DNA of 64,000 nt, taken from contig JAEXFI010000046.1 in NCBI GenBank assembly GCA_023400235.1, forward strand, positions 1 through 64,000. The letters are read 5' to 3'. Under the pieces are notes generated by a model. It made no database searches. It was not told the origin of the DNA and was given only the letters and a program-made list of their open reading frames with translations. Positions 45,588 through 54,450 of this stretch are shown here, piece after piece (the stretch's first letter is position 1; every line of letters begins with the position of its first letter). The position numbers were made by a program, and so were the translations under genes. The stretch is from Bacillota bacterium (lineage in GTDB: Bacteria; Bacillota; Clostridia; Acetivibrionales; DSM-1351).

Positions 45588-47021
45588 ATGACTAATAATA
45601 TACAGGCACTAAGACTCGAAAATGGGCTATCAGTATCAGAGCTAGCTACATACCTTAATGTTACACCGTCATATATTACAAAAATAGAAAAAGGGGAATT
45701 TGAAATTACATCAGCATTAGAAACCAAACTAATTCAATTATTTTTATGTAATAAAAAACAACTGACTGAAACAGTACAAGAGCAGACTATGTTATATTCT
45801 TTCACTGCTAAAGACGTTACATTTAAAAATAATAACCAGATATCAGTACATAGATGGTATCCATATATTGAGGGATACTCAGAGGTTTTTGTCAAAAATA
45901 TACTATCAAATTACAATAACGATAAAACGGTGTATGACCCTTTTAATGGGAGTGGAACAACTATGCTTACTTCTGCGTATATGGGCTTTAATGTATTAGC
46001 ATCTGAAATTAATCCACTAATGAGATTTATAGCTGACACAAAAGTTAATTCAGTTTATAACATTATTAATGATGTCAACAAGGTGAAATTGCTAGAATCG
46101 TACATTGATAGTTATAACAATATCTTTGATAATGAATATCCAGATGTAATGGACTCGAAATATATAAATGACTGCTATATAAATGATAATTTTTTTGAGG
46201 ATAGCGTTATAAAACAACTGGCATATATTAAAAGTACAATACAAGGGATATTTGATATTGATGTTAAAGCAGTACTGAGATTAGCATTAGCAGCAATAAT
46301 TGTTGATAGTTCTAATATGATAAGAGCTGCTGACCTAAGAAGAAGAACTCCTGACGAATATGACAATCAAGGGGGGGCCATCAGCAGATTTAAATCTAAA
46401 CTCAACCATATATTATCAGATATACTGTCACTTGAAATTTATCCTTTAAGGAATGCAATTTTCATTTCAGACAATGCAAAAGCAGTTGATTGCCGATATC
46501 GGAACAGTGTAGATGTTGTGATTACATCTCCACCATACATGAATGGTACAAATTACTTTAGAAATACGAAATTGGAACTATGGATTTTAGATTTTATAAG
46601 TAATAGGGATGATTTAAAAAGCTTTAGGCGACAGGCTATTACAGCGGGAATTAATAATGTATCAAGTGATATTAGACTTGAAACTACTTTTGATTTTGTG
46701 GAAATATATGCATCTAAGTTAGACGAAATATCTCCAGATAAACGCATTCCTAAAATGGTTAGAGCTTACTTTAATGATATGTCAAAGGTATTTTCAAACA
46801 TGGAGATGATGCTAAGGGAAGATGGCAAAATATATTTTGACATAGGTGATTCAGAATACTACGGGGTTCATATCCCGGTAGATGAACTAATAGTAGTCAT
46901 AGCTGAAAGATGCGGGCTTACGCTAAGTGAAAGCATTATTACAAGAAAAAGAAAATCAAAAAAAGGTACTACATTGACCCAAAAATTGCTAGTATTTACG
47001 AAGGGTGACAGTAATTTATGA
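45588..47021 (+). CDS. DNA methyltransferase with N-terminal HTH
   Basis: 477 aa. Residues 5-55 are a XRE-type helix-turn-helix (LRLENGLSVSELATYLNVTPSYITKIEKGEFEI). The rest is an amino-methyltransferase for DNA: SAM motif I VYDPFNGSGTTML (about 116-128) and catalytic motif IV VVITSPPYMNGTNYFRNTKLELW (about 310-332). TSPPY with motif order I then IV suggests N4-cytosine or N6-adenine methylation. The HTH may let the enzyme regulate its own gene, as in some type II systems. The TGA overlaps the ATG of the next methyltransferase. Confidence 0.85.
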   Translation: MTNNIQALRLENGLSVSELATYLNVTPSYITKIEKGEFEITSALETKLIQLFLCNKKQLTETVQEQTMLYSFTAKDVTFKNNNQISVHRWYPYIEGYSEVFVKNILSNYNNDKTVYDPFNGSGTTMLTSAYMGFNVLASEINPLMRFIADTKVNSVYNIINDVNKVKLLESYIDSYNNIFDNEYPDVMDSKYINDCYINDNFFEDSVIKQLAYIKSTIQGIFDIDVKAVLRLALAAIIVDSSNMIRAADLRRRTPDEYDNQGGAISRFKSKLNHILSDILSLEIYPLRNAIFISDNAKAVDCRYRNSVDVVITSPPYMNGTNYFRNTKLELWILDFISNRDDLKSFRRQAITAGINNVSSDIRLETTFDFVEIYASKLDEISPDKRIPKMVRAYFNDMSKVFSNMEMMLREDGKIYFDIGDSEYYGVHIPVDELIVVIAERCGLTLSESIITRKRKSKKGTTLTQKLLVFTKGDSNL

Positions 47022-48166
47022 CAAGAGATAAACTAAAAATATTCCAAGAACACCTACCATACAAGGATGAGCCCTACATAAAAAAGAATTGGGGCAACGC
47101 TATGCATTCATTATGTTCATACCAAGGTAAGCTTAAACCGGCCATAGCATATCACCTTATAAAAGAATTTACAGCTAAAGGTGAAATGGTCTTAGACCCA
47201 TTTTGCGGGATTGGAACCATACCCTTTGAGGCCTGTTTGCAAGAAAGACAAGGCATAGGTATTGATATTAATCCTATAGCATATGCAAATACTATAGCTA
47301 AAATTAGTATTTTAGACCAGAATAGTATTCACAGAGAGATTGAAAAGTTATCAATGTATATTTCGAATAACAGTATTAATGAAGAAGACTGGGAAATGGT
47401 TAACATTAAGCTCCCAATTAATAATGGAATAATTGCCGATTATTATCACAATGAAACACTAAAAGAAATACTACTGGCCCGGAAATACTTTTTAAGTCTG
47501 GATTATGACAGTCCAGAATTGAATTTTGTTAAAGCCTGTGTGTTACATATATTACATGGAAATAGACCATATGCACTTAGTAAGAGGTCAAATAATCAGA
47601 CACCTTTAAAGCCAAGAGTAGATGAAGTAGCACAGTACAAAAACCTTGTAGAAAAACTAAATTCAAAGGCGAACCGTATGATAAAATCATTGCATTATGG
47701 CGAGTCCTTCGTAAAAGGACGGGCTATAATGGACTCATTATTTAATATTAATGACCTAAATGGACAAATTGATATAATAATTACATCACCTCCATTTGCA
47801 GATAGTACAAAATTTTATTCGAGTAATTGGCTTAGACTTTGGTTCTGTGGCTGGGATAGCAGCAATTTCGATGGATATAAAACACAATTCATTGATTATA
47901 GGCAAAAGCAAAATTTCGATATTACATATGATGAAGTCTTTAACTACTTTTATCGAGTTTTAAAACCCAATGGTAGAATTATATTACATCTTGGAAAAAC
48001 AAATAAAATCGATATGGGGAGAAAAATATCAGAGATTTTATTGCAAAATAGCAAATTTGACATACTAGGGTTGGTAGAAGAAAATGTTGGTCATTGCAAT
48101 AAGCATGGGATAAGAGACCAAGGTTCAACGACTGAGCACCAATTTCTCTTTATATCAAGAAAATAA
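47018..48166 (+). CDS. Second DNA methyltransferase
   Basis: 382 aa. SAM motif I VLDPFCGIGTIPFEACLQERQGIGIDINPIAYANTIAKI (about 59-96) and motif IV DIIITSPPFADSTKFYSSNWLRLWFCGWD (about 252-280). No HTH. Coupled to the HTH-methyltransferase by a 4-bp overlap (ATGA). Two methyltransferases together often mark a system that recognises an asymmetric site and methylates each strand separately. Target not predictable by eye. Confidence 0.87.
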   Translation: MTRDKLKIFQEHLPYKDEPYIKKNWGNAMHSLCSYQGKLKPAIAYHLIKEFTAKGEMVLDPFCGIGTIPFEACLQERQGIGIDINPIAYANTIAKISILDQNSIHREIEKLSMYISNNSINEEDWEMVNIKLPINNGIIADYYHNETLKEILLARKYFLSLDYDSPELNFVKACVLHILHGNRPYALSKRSNNQTPLKPRVDEVAQYKNLVEKLNSKANRMIKSLHYGESFVKGRAIMDSLFNINDLNGQIDIIITSPPFADSTKFYSSNWLRLWFCGWDSSNFDGYKTQFIDYRQKQNFDITYDEVFNYFYRVLKPNGRIILHLGKTNKIDMGRKISEILLQNSKFDILGLVEENVGHCNKHGIRDQGSTTEHQFLFISRK

Positions 48167-48221
48167 TTATAAGTACATTAACAGTTTACTTATACAAGTA
48201 CGATTGAGAAGGAGTATGACT

Positions 48222-49091
48222 ATGCAAAGAGGGATTACGATATCATTATTCTTAGTTGATGGAGATCCATCAGGAATTACGTGCGTATATTTATCAAGCT
48301 GGACAGGGCAATGTATTAAGATACCAAGAAACCTTTTGGATAGAGCACAAAGTAGAGCCGAAGTAAATTGCATGGGAATCTACCTCCTTTTTGGTATAAG
48401 TGAAGATAACCCAGATGAACGGATAGTTTATGTAGGTGAGGCGGATAATGTCTATAGAAGGTTAATTCAACATACAAATGACGAAGATAAGCTATTTTGG
48501 AATGAGGCAATTGTATTTACCTCTAAGGATAATTTTTTAACAAAAGGGCATGTAAAATATTTGGAGCATGAGTTAATAGTCATGGCAAAAAAGAATTCAG
48601 TATACACAGTCAACAATAAAAATAGTGCGACAAAGTCCGCTTTACCAGAAATGGTTGTATGCGATGTAGAAGCTTATTTAGATAATATTAAAATTATTTT
48701 ACCAGCGTTAGGGTATGACTTACTAACTGAAGCTTATCATAGAAACAAAGAAGATACTAAAATATATTATTTTGAGCAATCTGGAGTTAACGCCAAAGGA
48801 ATATCTACAAATACAGGTTTTACAGTCCTAAAAGGGAGTGAAGTATCTTCTACGGTAAAAGATTCACTTTCAATAGGATACAAAAATAGACGTGATATTT
48901 TATTTGATAAAAAAATAATTAAGCCTGTAAATGGTAAATTAGTTTTTACTAAGGATTACGATTTTTCAAGCCCATCAACGGCAGCTGCGCTAATTGTAGG
49001 TTATGCAATTAATGGAAGGCAATACTGGAAAGATGCTAATGGGAAAAGCCTAAAAGATAATGAGGAGGAGATACTTAAGGACAATAAATAA
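48222..49091 (+). CDS. GIY-YIG nuclease with DUF4357 domain
   Basis: 289 aa from ATG 48222 (GAAGGAG upstream; the frame opens at 48204). GIY-YIG signatures: MGIYLLFG and ERIVYVGEADNVYRRLIQH (residues about 50-82; Arg in YRRL) and catalytic-type Glu in KYLEHELIVMAKKN (about 115). The C-terminal part (about 215-280) resembles DUF4357. GIY-YIG enzymes include some type II restriction enzymes, so it is the candidate cutter of the methyltransferase cluster, though many GIY-YIG-DUF4357 proteins are not shown to be restriction enzymes. Confidence 0.8.
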   Translation: MQRGITISLFLVDGDPSGITCVYLSSWTGQCIKIPRNLLDRAQSRAEVNCMGIYLLFGISEDNPDERIVYVGEADNVYRRLIQHTNDEDKLFWNEAIVFTSKDNFLTKGHVKYLEHELIVMAKKNSVYTVNNKNSATKSALPEMVVCDVEAYLDNIKIILPALGYDLLTEAYHRNKEDTKIYYFEQSGVNAKGISTNTGFTVLKGSEVSSTVKDSLSIGYKNRRDILFDKKIIKPVNGKLVFTKDYDFSSPSTAAALIVGYAINGRQYWKDANGKSLKDNEEEILKDNK

Positions 49092-49111
49092 TTTTCCTCC
49101 TCATTACTCAA

Positions 49112-50110
49112 TTATTTTAGTAATTCATTAGCTTTATCAATCCATACCTGTGAAATTTTGGTAGATACGGAAAAAAAGTCAAATCTAATATCTCTTATTA
49201 ACCGATTACGTAAAGTAATAAGTTCGTCCATATAGGCACTGTATTTTGCTAAAAGAGCATCTACAGTAGCCGGTTTTTTAAGATTTTCTATTGCATCAGG
49301 ATTATACACAGGATTACCTGATAATAATTCATAAGGTAATCCTGTAATAACGGACAATTCATGCCTTTTTTTATCATCATAAAATGAAGAAGGCCATGCA
49401 CCAGACTTATTTCCATTACATATACGACACAGTAAAGTAGCTGTCTCAGTTGTAATAGGCCACAAATAGTATACTGGAAGCGTATGGTCAAGTGGACGTT
49501 CATGTGAACTGCTAACATTACTTAAATCTTCCCCACAATTAAAACACTTATATTCAAAACGTGTATATATGGCCTTGCTGTTTATTTTAGCATTACCAGA
49601 TAAATCAAGATACAGTCGTCTTTTCTGTGCAGCTTCTCTATGCTGATCAGACAAACGAGTACCGTTTTTTATGTCATTATAAAGTTTTTTACACAATTTA
49701 CATTCGCCTTGACGCTTAGAGTTACGTGAATTGTGATGGTCAAAATAGTCAACAGATTTCATTGTATTACAAACTATACAGTACTTATATTCTGCAGCTT
49801 CGTCTAAATAGTCATCATGCAGAATAAGAAATTCTCCATCAGATTTATTAATTTTTGCTCCATCTTCTTCGACTTCCATTATATAATCGTAAAACTTAGT
49901 AGAATCACCAGAACGCAAAGTGAAGCCACAATCAGGGCATATAATCTCAAAGTCCTCAGATATTGAATCTTCTTCTACAAATATAAAATTTGTACACTGT
50001 GGATTAAGGCATTGAAATCCTTTGTATAAAGTATCACCCTTACCTTTTACATGCTCTGCTCTAATTTGATTTTCTTTAATAACATGGCTATAAGGTTTTC
50101 TACGTGTCAT
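49112..50110 (-). CDS. HNH endonuclease-like protein with zinc clusters
   Basis: 332 aa, convergent with the GIY-YIG gene (20-bp gap). It has at least four CxxC-type pairs: CLNPQCTNF/CPDCGF, CIVCNTMKSVDYF/CKLCKKLY, CFNCGEDL, and CRICNGNKSGAWPSS. The region from CFNCGEDL through LDHTLPVYYLWPITTETATLLCRICNGNKSG (about 190-238) is an HNH-type ββα-metal core (LDHTLPVY and N in CNGNKSG). Probably a DNA endonuclease with a zinc-ribbon DNA-reading part. Could be a restriction enzyme of the cluster or an independent defence nuclease. Confidence 0.75.
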   Translation of the reverse strand: MTRRKPYSHVIKENQIRAEHVKGKGDTLYKGFQCLNPQCTNFIFVEEDSISEDFEIICPDCGFTLRSGDSTKFYDYIMEVEEDGAKINKSDGEFLILHDDYLDEAAEYKYCIVCNTMKSVDYFDHHNSRNSKRQGECKLCKKLYNDIKNGTRLSDQHREAAQKRRLYLDLSGNAKINSKAIYTRFEYKCFNCGEDLSNVSSSHERPLDHTLPVYYLWPITTETATLLCRICNGNKSGAWPSSFYDDKKRHELSVITGLPYELLSGNPVYNPDAIENLKKPATVDALLAKYSAYMDELITLRNRLIRDIRFDFFSVSTKISQVWIDKANELLK

Positions 50111-50587
50111 AAGATACCTTCTTTTTATAATTAATGTGTAATTTTATTATATTTTATATGGAAACTGCTGTCAATAAATCTGAACTTGAGTAAAATAAGT
50201 AAATTGTGCGAAGTTGCATACAGTTTTAATCAATATCATTAATTATAGAACAATAGAATCTTCAGCATAGAATTATACCTTAAATAATTAAAGTATTCAT
50301 GTCATACCTGATAATCATTTAAAAATTCACTTGCATACATGGTCAAAGCGACAATACAAATTTCATTACGGAAGGAATAAGAATTTATTGCATTGCATCA
50401 TTGGCAATAAATAAGGTTGAACATTGCCTTTTTAACCCTACCATATATGCCAGAGGACGTTGGCTTATTAGAGGTAGACAGAGTATAAAACAGGAATTTA
50501 TTTCCATATTTTAACAACTCTGTACTACTTCTTAAGGAGCGGGTATCAATTTACGAAACAAAGTACAAAATTGGCAGGTACAGAACT
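50111..50587. other. Intergenic region, possible replication origin
   Basis: About 480 bp with no gene. It holds the promoter of the HNH gene (minus strand) and an AT-rich stretch upstream of rep. If the Rep protein is active as a rolling-circle initiator, its nick site could lie here; no obvious conserved nick hairpin was recognised. Confidence 0.4.
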
Positions 50588-51316
50588 ATGAAAGCGGTAT
50601 ATGAGAGGGCAAATGTTTGGGGTAAAGGAGGTCACCATATTAGACAAAAGGAAATTCCCGGAAAGCACGCATTTAAGAACTTTCTGCAGCGGCAAAGCAA
50701 TCGTAAGGCAATTGTTACCGAACTGATAGAAAATAACTTTGAAGTTGGCATAAGTAAGTTTATTACACTGACATTTGGGAATGAAACAATAACTAAAGAG
50801 GAAGAAGGCTTTGAATTTAAGGAGATAAGGTTCCAAGAAATTAATGAATGCCACAATGAATTTAAGAAATTCATACAACGGTTAAGAAATTTATATCCTG
50901 AATTGAAATATGTGGCTACCATAGAATTGCAGGAGAAAAGTGGCAGAAGAGTTTTCCACTACCATATGGTATGCGATCTCCCCTATATAGAGCATAGTAA
51001 GCTGCTGAAAGTATGGAGAAACGGCTCTGTGTGGATTGAGAATACAACAGATATTGAAAAGCTTAGCCAGTATATTACCAAGGGTTTTGATAAAAAAATT
51101 TTAGACCATTTGAATTGGAAAAAAGGATACTTGTGCTCGAAAGGCCTGAGGCGTGATATAGTTGTACGTTCTTGGGTTGCAGAAGAAAACCCAGTGTTTT
51201 TGGAAACAAAAGAATTGTTAAAAGACAAAAAGGGTGTACTGGTGCGCAAAAGTACTAATAAATATGCCGGTACTTGTGAGTATACTTCATATGAAGTGGA
51301 AAGTAAGCTGTTTTAA
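50588..51316 (+). CDS. HUH-type replication initiator (Rep)
   Basis: 242 aa. HUH endonuclease signs: motif 1 KFITLTFGNE (about 58-67), the metal-binding His pair in RRVFHYHMVCDLPYI (about 119-133), and motif 3 with the nicking Tyr in LSQYITKGFDK (about 159-169). It resembles rolling-circle plasmid/phage Rep proteins that nick one strand at the origin. In this element it could drive replication of the excised circle. The start site is weak (no clear ribosome site). Confidence 0.72.
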   Translation: MKAVYERANVWGKGGHHIRQKEIPGKHAFKNFLQRQSNRKAIVTELIENNFEVGISKFITLTFGNETITKEEEGFEFKEIRFQEINECHNEFKKFIQRLRNLYPELKYVATIELQEKSGRRVFHYHMVCDLPYIEHSKLLKVWRNGSVWIENTTDIEKLSQYITKGFDKKILDHLNWKKGYLCSKGLRRDIVVRSWVAEENPVFLETKELLKDKKGVLVRKSTNKYAGTCEYTSYEVESKLF

Positions 51317-51389
51317 GTACCGACAATAGATGAAATATTTGAGTCTTCTATATTTATTTATTAAATAAGAGATGTGAATTAGACGACTA

Positions 51390-51416
51390 AGGGATGATAC
51401 ACGATATCATCCCTTT
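51390..51416 (+). terminator. Terminator after rep
   Basis: 10-bp stem (51390-51399 / 51405-51414) followed by TTTCCTT. Confidence 0.65.
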
Positions 51417-51692
51417 CCTTAATTATCCACTCAATATCATTAACGGCAGTTAGGTTTTTATAACTGCACTTTATAATCATAACTAAAAGAAACGTAGGAG
51501 CAGAGAAAAATACGGAATTTGGTGGGTGAGGCCGAAGGCCGGGCATGTAAAAAATAGCAGTCCAAGCGATTCCTAAACAGCGATAACTCCATATACATTA
51601 CTATAAAAGCGGTAATCATATATTTGTTTCTTCAAATATAACAGTAATACGAATTAGTGTTATAAAAATAATACTATACTGGAGGAATTGAT
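51417..51692. other. Non-coding gap before second recombinase
   Basis: Contains a short GGCCGAAGGCC hairpin (near 51530) and AT-rich sequence with the recombinase promoter; no gene recognised. Confidence 0.5.
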
Positions 51693-52478
51693 ATGGCTAA
51701 GGCTAACGTTTTTGGATACATCCGAGTATCCACAATGAATCAGGTCAAAGAGGGTTACTCGCTTGAAGAACAAACGGAACAGATTGAAGTTTACTGTGCT
51801 GAAAACAAACTCAACCTTATAAAAATATATAAGGACGATGGTAAATCTGGAGCAGTTGTTGATGAGGAAGAATTGAGCATTAAAAGAGATGGGTTACAGG
51901 ATATGCTGGCAGCAATCAGCGAAAACAGTGTAAAGTATATAATTGTATTAAACACCAATAGACTTTGGAGGTCTGACATGGTAAAGGTTTTGATACACCG
52001 GGAATTGAAGAAAAACAATGTTGATATCAGAGCCATAGACAGACCCACCTATTCTATATACAAGAGTGATCCAAACGACATACTCATAAACGGTATGATG
52101 GAACTTCTTGACCAATACGAGAGATTGGAGATAGCTCTAAAACTCAAACGAGGAAGGAACAGGAAAGCCAAAAAAGGCGGATACAGTGGCGGTGGGGCTG
52201 CTATCGGATATACATCAAGAAAAGGTGATAAAGTCCTTGAAGTGGATGAAGAAAAGGCATCTACTGTGCAGAGAGTTTTTGAGCTGAGACGAAGTTGCCC
52301 GGAGTATTCCCTTCAAACAATTGCTGACATACTCAATGCAGAAGGCCATACGACAAAGAGAGGCTGCTGGTTCAATCCTACACAGATAAAAAGGATACTG
52401 GACAGATGTGAGTTCTATTCAGGAACTTATGTTTATGCCGGAATCAAAGCAGAGGGAAAGCACAAGTCGATAATTTAA
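51693..52478 (+). CDS. Short serine recombinase
   Basis: 261 aa, ATG with TGGAGGAATTG upstream. Serine recombinase catalytic domain: nucleophile Ser13 in FGYIRVSTMNQV, YKDDGKSGAV, and NTNRLWRSDMV (about residues 87-97); the second half has the start of the Recombinase domain (AAIGYTSRKGDKVLEVDEEKASTVQRVFELR, RGCWFNPTQIKRILDRCEFYSGTYVYAG). It lacks the Zn ribbon and coiled-coil end of large serine integrases, so it may be a truncated integrase or a compact resolvase for multimer resolution of the circle. Confidence 0.82.
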   Translation: MAKANVFGYIRVSTMNQVKEGYSLEEQTEQIEVYCAENKLNLIKIYKDDGKSGAVVDEEELSIKRDGLQDMLAAISENSVKYIIVLNTNRLWRSDMVKVLIHRELKKNNVDIRAIDRPTYSIYKSDPNDILINGMMELLDQYERLEIALKLKRGRNRKAKKGGYSGGGAAIGYTSRKGDKVLEVDEEKASTVQRVFELRRSCPEYSLQTIADILNAEGHTTKRGCWFNPTQIKRILDRCEFYSGTYVYAGIKAEGKHKSII

Positions 52479-52575
52479 TTAAAGGCATTGACACCCAACA
52501 TATAATGTCTAATAATGGAAACAACAGATAGAAAATAAATCGGTTAACAATTTTAATTCGACTTTTGGAGGATTT

Positions 52576-53517
52576 ATGGTGGACTATGAATATGTTAAGG
52601 CAATCGCTGCAATTGTAGCAGCTGGTATCGCTGCTATTACTTCTATTATTACATTACTAATATCTTCAGCAATCAAATCCATTGCAGATAAGAACTTCCA
52701 CAAATATAAACTTAAATCAGACTTTGAATATGATGAAATGAAGAGAATCAAGGAACAGTTGTCATTGAACAAAATGCAACTTTTAAATGCGGCGGAAACA
52801 CTTAATCACAGGCTCTGGAACTTTACAGATAATGTTAATGAACAGTGGCATAAAGTTGATGGAATTTATGATGTGAAAAAGAATACATATTTTGTTTCAT
52901 TCGTCTACAGATTAGCAGCATTTTATGCATGGATCAGAAAAATTGAAAAAGATATGATATTTCTTGATACTACTATTGCATCCGAGGAAGACCTACAGTT
53001 TATTAAGTACCTTAAACTGTTGCAAGTAATTTTTTGTGACCATTCATTGTTCGCAGGACGTGTGTATGACAAGAATTATGCAAGAGACCATTTCTTCAAA
53101 AATCAGTTTGAAACGATGGTCGAATCGTTGATTATAAACAAATCGATATGCGAGTTTAAATATTTTGAGGAACACTTATCCGAATATGTAATCGAGCTTG
53201 ACAATATATGTGCATTTATTGATGGTTTGAACCCTGACGAACAAAGATTCAGATGGGATGTACTACAAATTTTCCATCTGACGTTAATGTCATTTTTAAA
53301 TACATATGGTTATGACTTCCAGTTTACCGATAGAACAAAAATAGAGATGCTCCTCAATAGAAACCGAGTTACTACACTTATAAATAACTATTGGTGTACA
53401 GTACAGAAAATGAAAATGCATAACCAAAAGGAATTAAAACAGGTTTTTAAAATTGCAAAGGAATTAAGCACAAAAGGTACAGAAAATCTGAATGCCAATA
53501 TGAAGATAAATGCGTGA
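52576..53517 (+). CDS. Membrane-anchored protein of unknown function
   Basis: 313 aa. One N-terminal membrane segment (about residues 7-35, AIAAIVAAGIAAITSIITLLISSAI) followed by a long helical cytosolic part with HNH-free, charge-rich sequence. I do not recognise the family. The 'anchor plus helical body' layout is seen in several defence-island proteins; that is a suggestion only. Good ribosome site (GGAGG). Neighbours are the recombinase and a plasmid-type gene. Confidence 0.6.
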   Translation: MVDYEYVKAIAAIVAAGIAAITSIITLLISSAIKSIADKNFHKYKLKSDFEYDEMKRIKEQLSLNKMQLLNAAETLNHRLWNFTDNVNEQWHKVDGIYDVKKNTYFVSFVYRLAAFYAWIRKIEKDMIFLDTTIASEEDLQFIKYLKLLQVIFCDHSLFAGRVYDKNYARDHFFKNQFETMVESLIINKSICEFKYFEEHLSEYVIELDNICAFIDGLNPDEQRFRWDVLQIFHLTLMSFLNTYGYDFQFTDRTKIEMLLNRNRVTTLINNYWCTVQKMKMHNQKELKQVFKIAKELSTKGTENLNANMKINA

Positions 53518-53747
53518 AACATTTATCTTTACAACTGTAAAGTAAAATCAGATACAATTATTATACAATTGCTGTCATATATACAAATGGTTAATCTGTC
53601 GGTATATTTTATATTTCCTAACAGTAACGGAAATTTGGCGGGCTTGTTGTAATTGTTACCAGCTATATTTAAGTTGTAAGAAAGCATATCCATCCCTCCG
53701 CCTCTACTCTGACATTAAAATTTTTGTACAGCAATAGAATCACTGAT

Positions 53748-53776
53748 TTTACAAAAACGGAAATTTATGGTATAAT
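53748..53776 (+). promoter_or_regulatory. Promoter of attenuated small gene
   Basis: TTTACA (53748-53753), exactly 17 bp, then TATAAT (53771-53776): close to the vegetative sigma-A consensus. Its transcript would begin near 53783 and include the leader described below. The gap upstream (53518-53747) shows no gene. Confidence 0.8.
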
Positions 53777-53837
53777 ATTACCCAAGCCGAAGCAAAGTGT
53801 GAGAAAAAGCGAATAACATTAGTCAATGATTCAATTT

Positions 53838-53921
53838 GGAGGAGTACCGGAAGGTGCTCCTCCTTGGCGTTTATAAGCACAATTGCATTAAAGCATTAAT
53901 ACATTAGGAAGGAGGAGCACC
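53838..53921 (+). promoter_or_regulatory. Candidate translational attenuator
   Basis: Three 11-nt segments can pair in two exclusive ways. A (53838-53848) GGAGGAGTACC, B (53853-53863) GGTGCTCCTCC and C (53911-53921) GGAGGAGCACC. B pairs with A (one G-U) in a tight hairpin with GGAA loop, or perfectly with C, which is the ribosome site of the 87-aa gene. A is also the ribosome site of a 17-codon leader ORF. Translating the leader would cover A/B and free C, as in erm/cat-type attenuation. Fully visible in sequence; the mechanism is inference. Confidence 0.7.
53854..53907 (+). CDS. Leader peptide of the attenuator
   Basis: GTG start 9 nt after GGAGGAG (53838-53844). Encodes MLLLGVYKHNCIKALIH and stops at TAG 53905-53907, 3 nt before the second ribosome site. 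Too short to be a functional protein; its position fits a regulatory leader. Confidence 0.5.
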   Translation: MLLLGVYKHNCIKALIH

Positions 53922-53924
53922 ATT

Positions 53925-54188
53925 ATGTTACCACTGGGGAATCTTATAATATCCGATAAAATCCATGAAGCTACCAAGGCTGGATACCTGACTATTGACG
54001 AATTGAAGCAGGCTCTTGATAGACACAGTAATTTGGACTGGGGAGACGGTTTGTCTGACATGGATAAAGCAGCGAATGACTATGCCTTTAAAATTCATGC
54101 TCGCATCCTGTCTTCGTACATAATCAGAGGTACGATGGTCTGGATTATATCCGAACACAATGGGCCAACAAATGTACTGCTTCCATAA
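53925..54188 (+). CDS. Small plasmid-type conserved protein
   Basis: 87 aa. Shares the pattern of small proteins found on many Firmicute plasmids and integrative elements: RHSNLDWGDGLSDMDKAANDYAF (about 32-54), then ARILSSYIIRGTMVWIISEHNGPTNVLLP, an H-x-GDWG-D-x-N and ILSAY-x-WIITE-x-VLLP type layout. Function is unknown (some are annotated as plasmid-related). Strong ribosome site that is the likely target of the attenuator. Confidence 0.75.
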   Translation: MLPLGNLIISDKIHEATKAGYLTIDELKQALDRHSNLDWGDGLSDMDKAANDYAFKIHARILSSYIIRGTMVWIISEHNGPTNVLLP

Positions 54189-54248
54189 TTATGCTACGTG
54201 TAGAAAGGAGATGAATCACATACGGATGGCATGGTCAACGCAGTCATA

Positions 54249-54287
54249 GCTGGATAACAAGGATAAACCTTGTTATCCGGCTTTTTT
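54249..54287 (+). terminator. Terminator after the plasmid-type gene
   Basis: 11-bp stem (54252-54262 / 54268-54278) extended by flanking GC pairs, then TTTTTT. Confidence 0.82.
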
Positions 54288-54450
54288 ATTAATCAGCAGT
54301 TCCATCAACAGTCAGAAAAAAAAACCACTGAATTTATGGTGGTACGGGTGAATTGAGTTGATGTAATGGTCAGCAGAATTTTAAGAGTAATACAGCTATT
54401 ATAAGAAAAGTATAAATGAATTTATTAATAAGCATTGGAGGCAAAAACAC

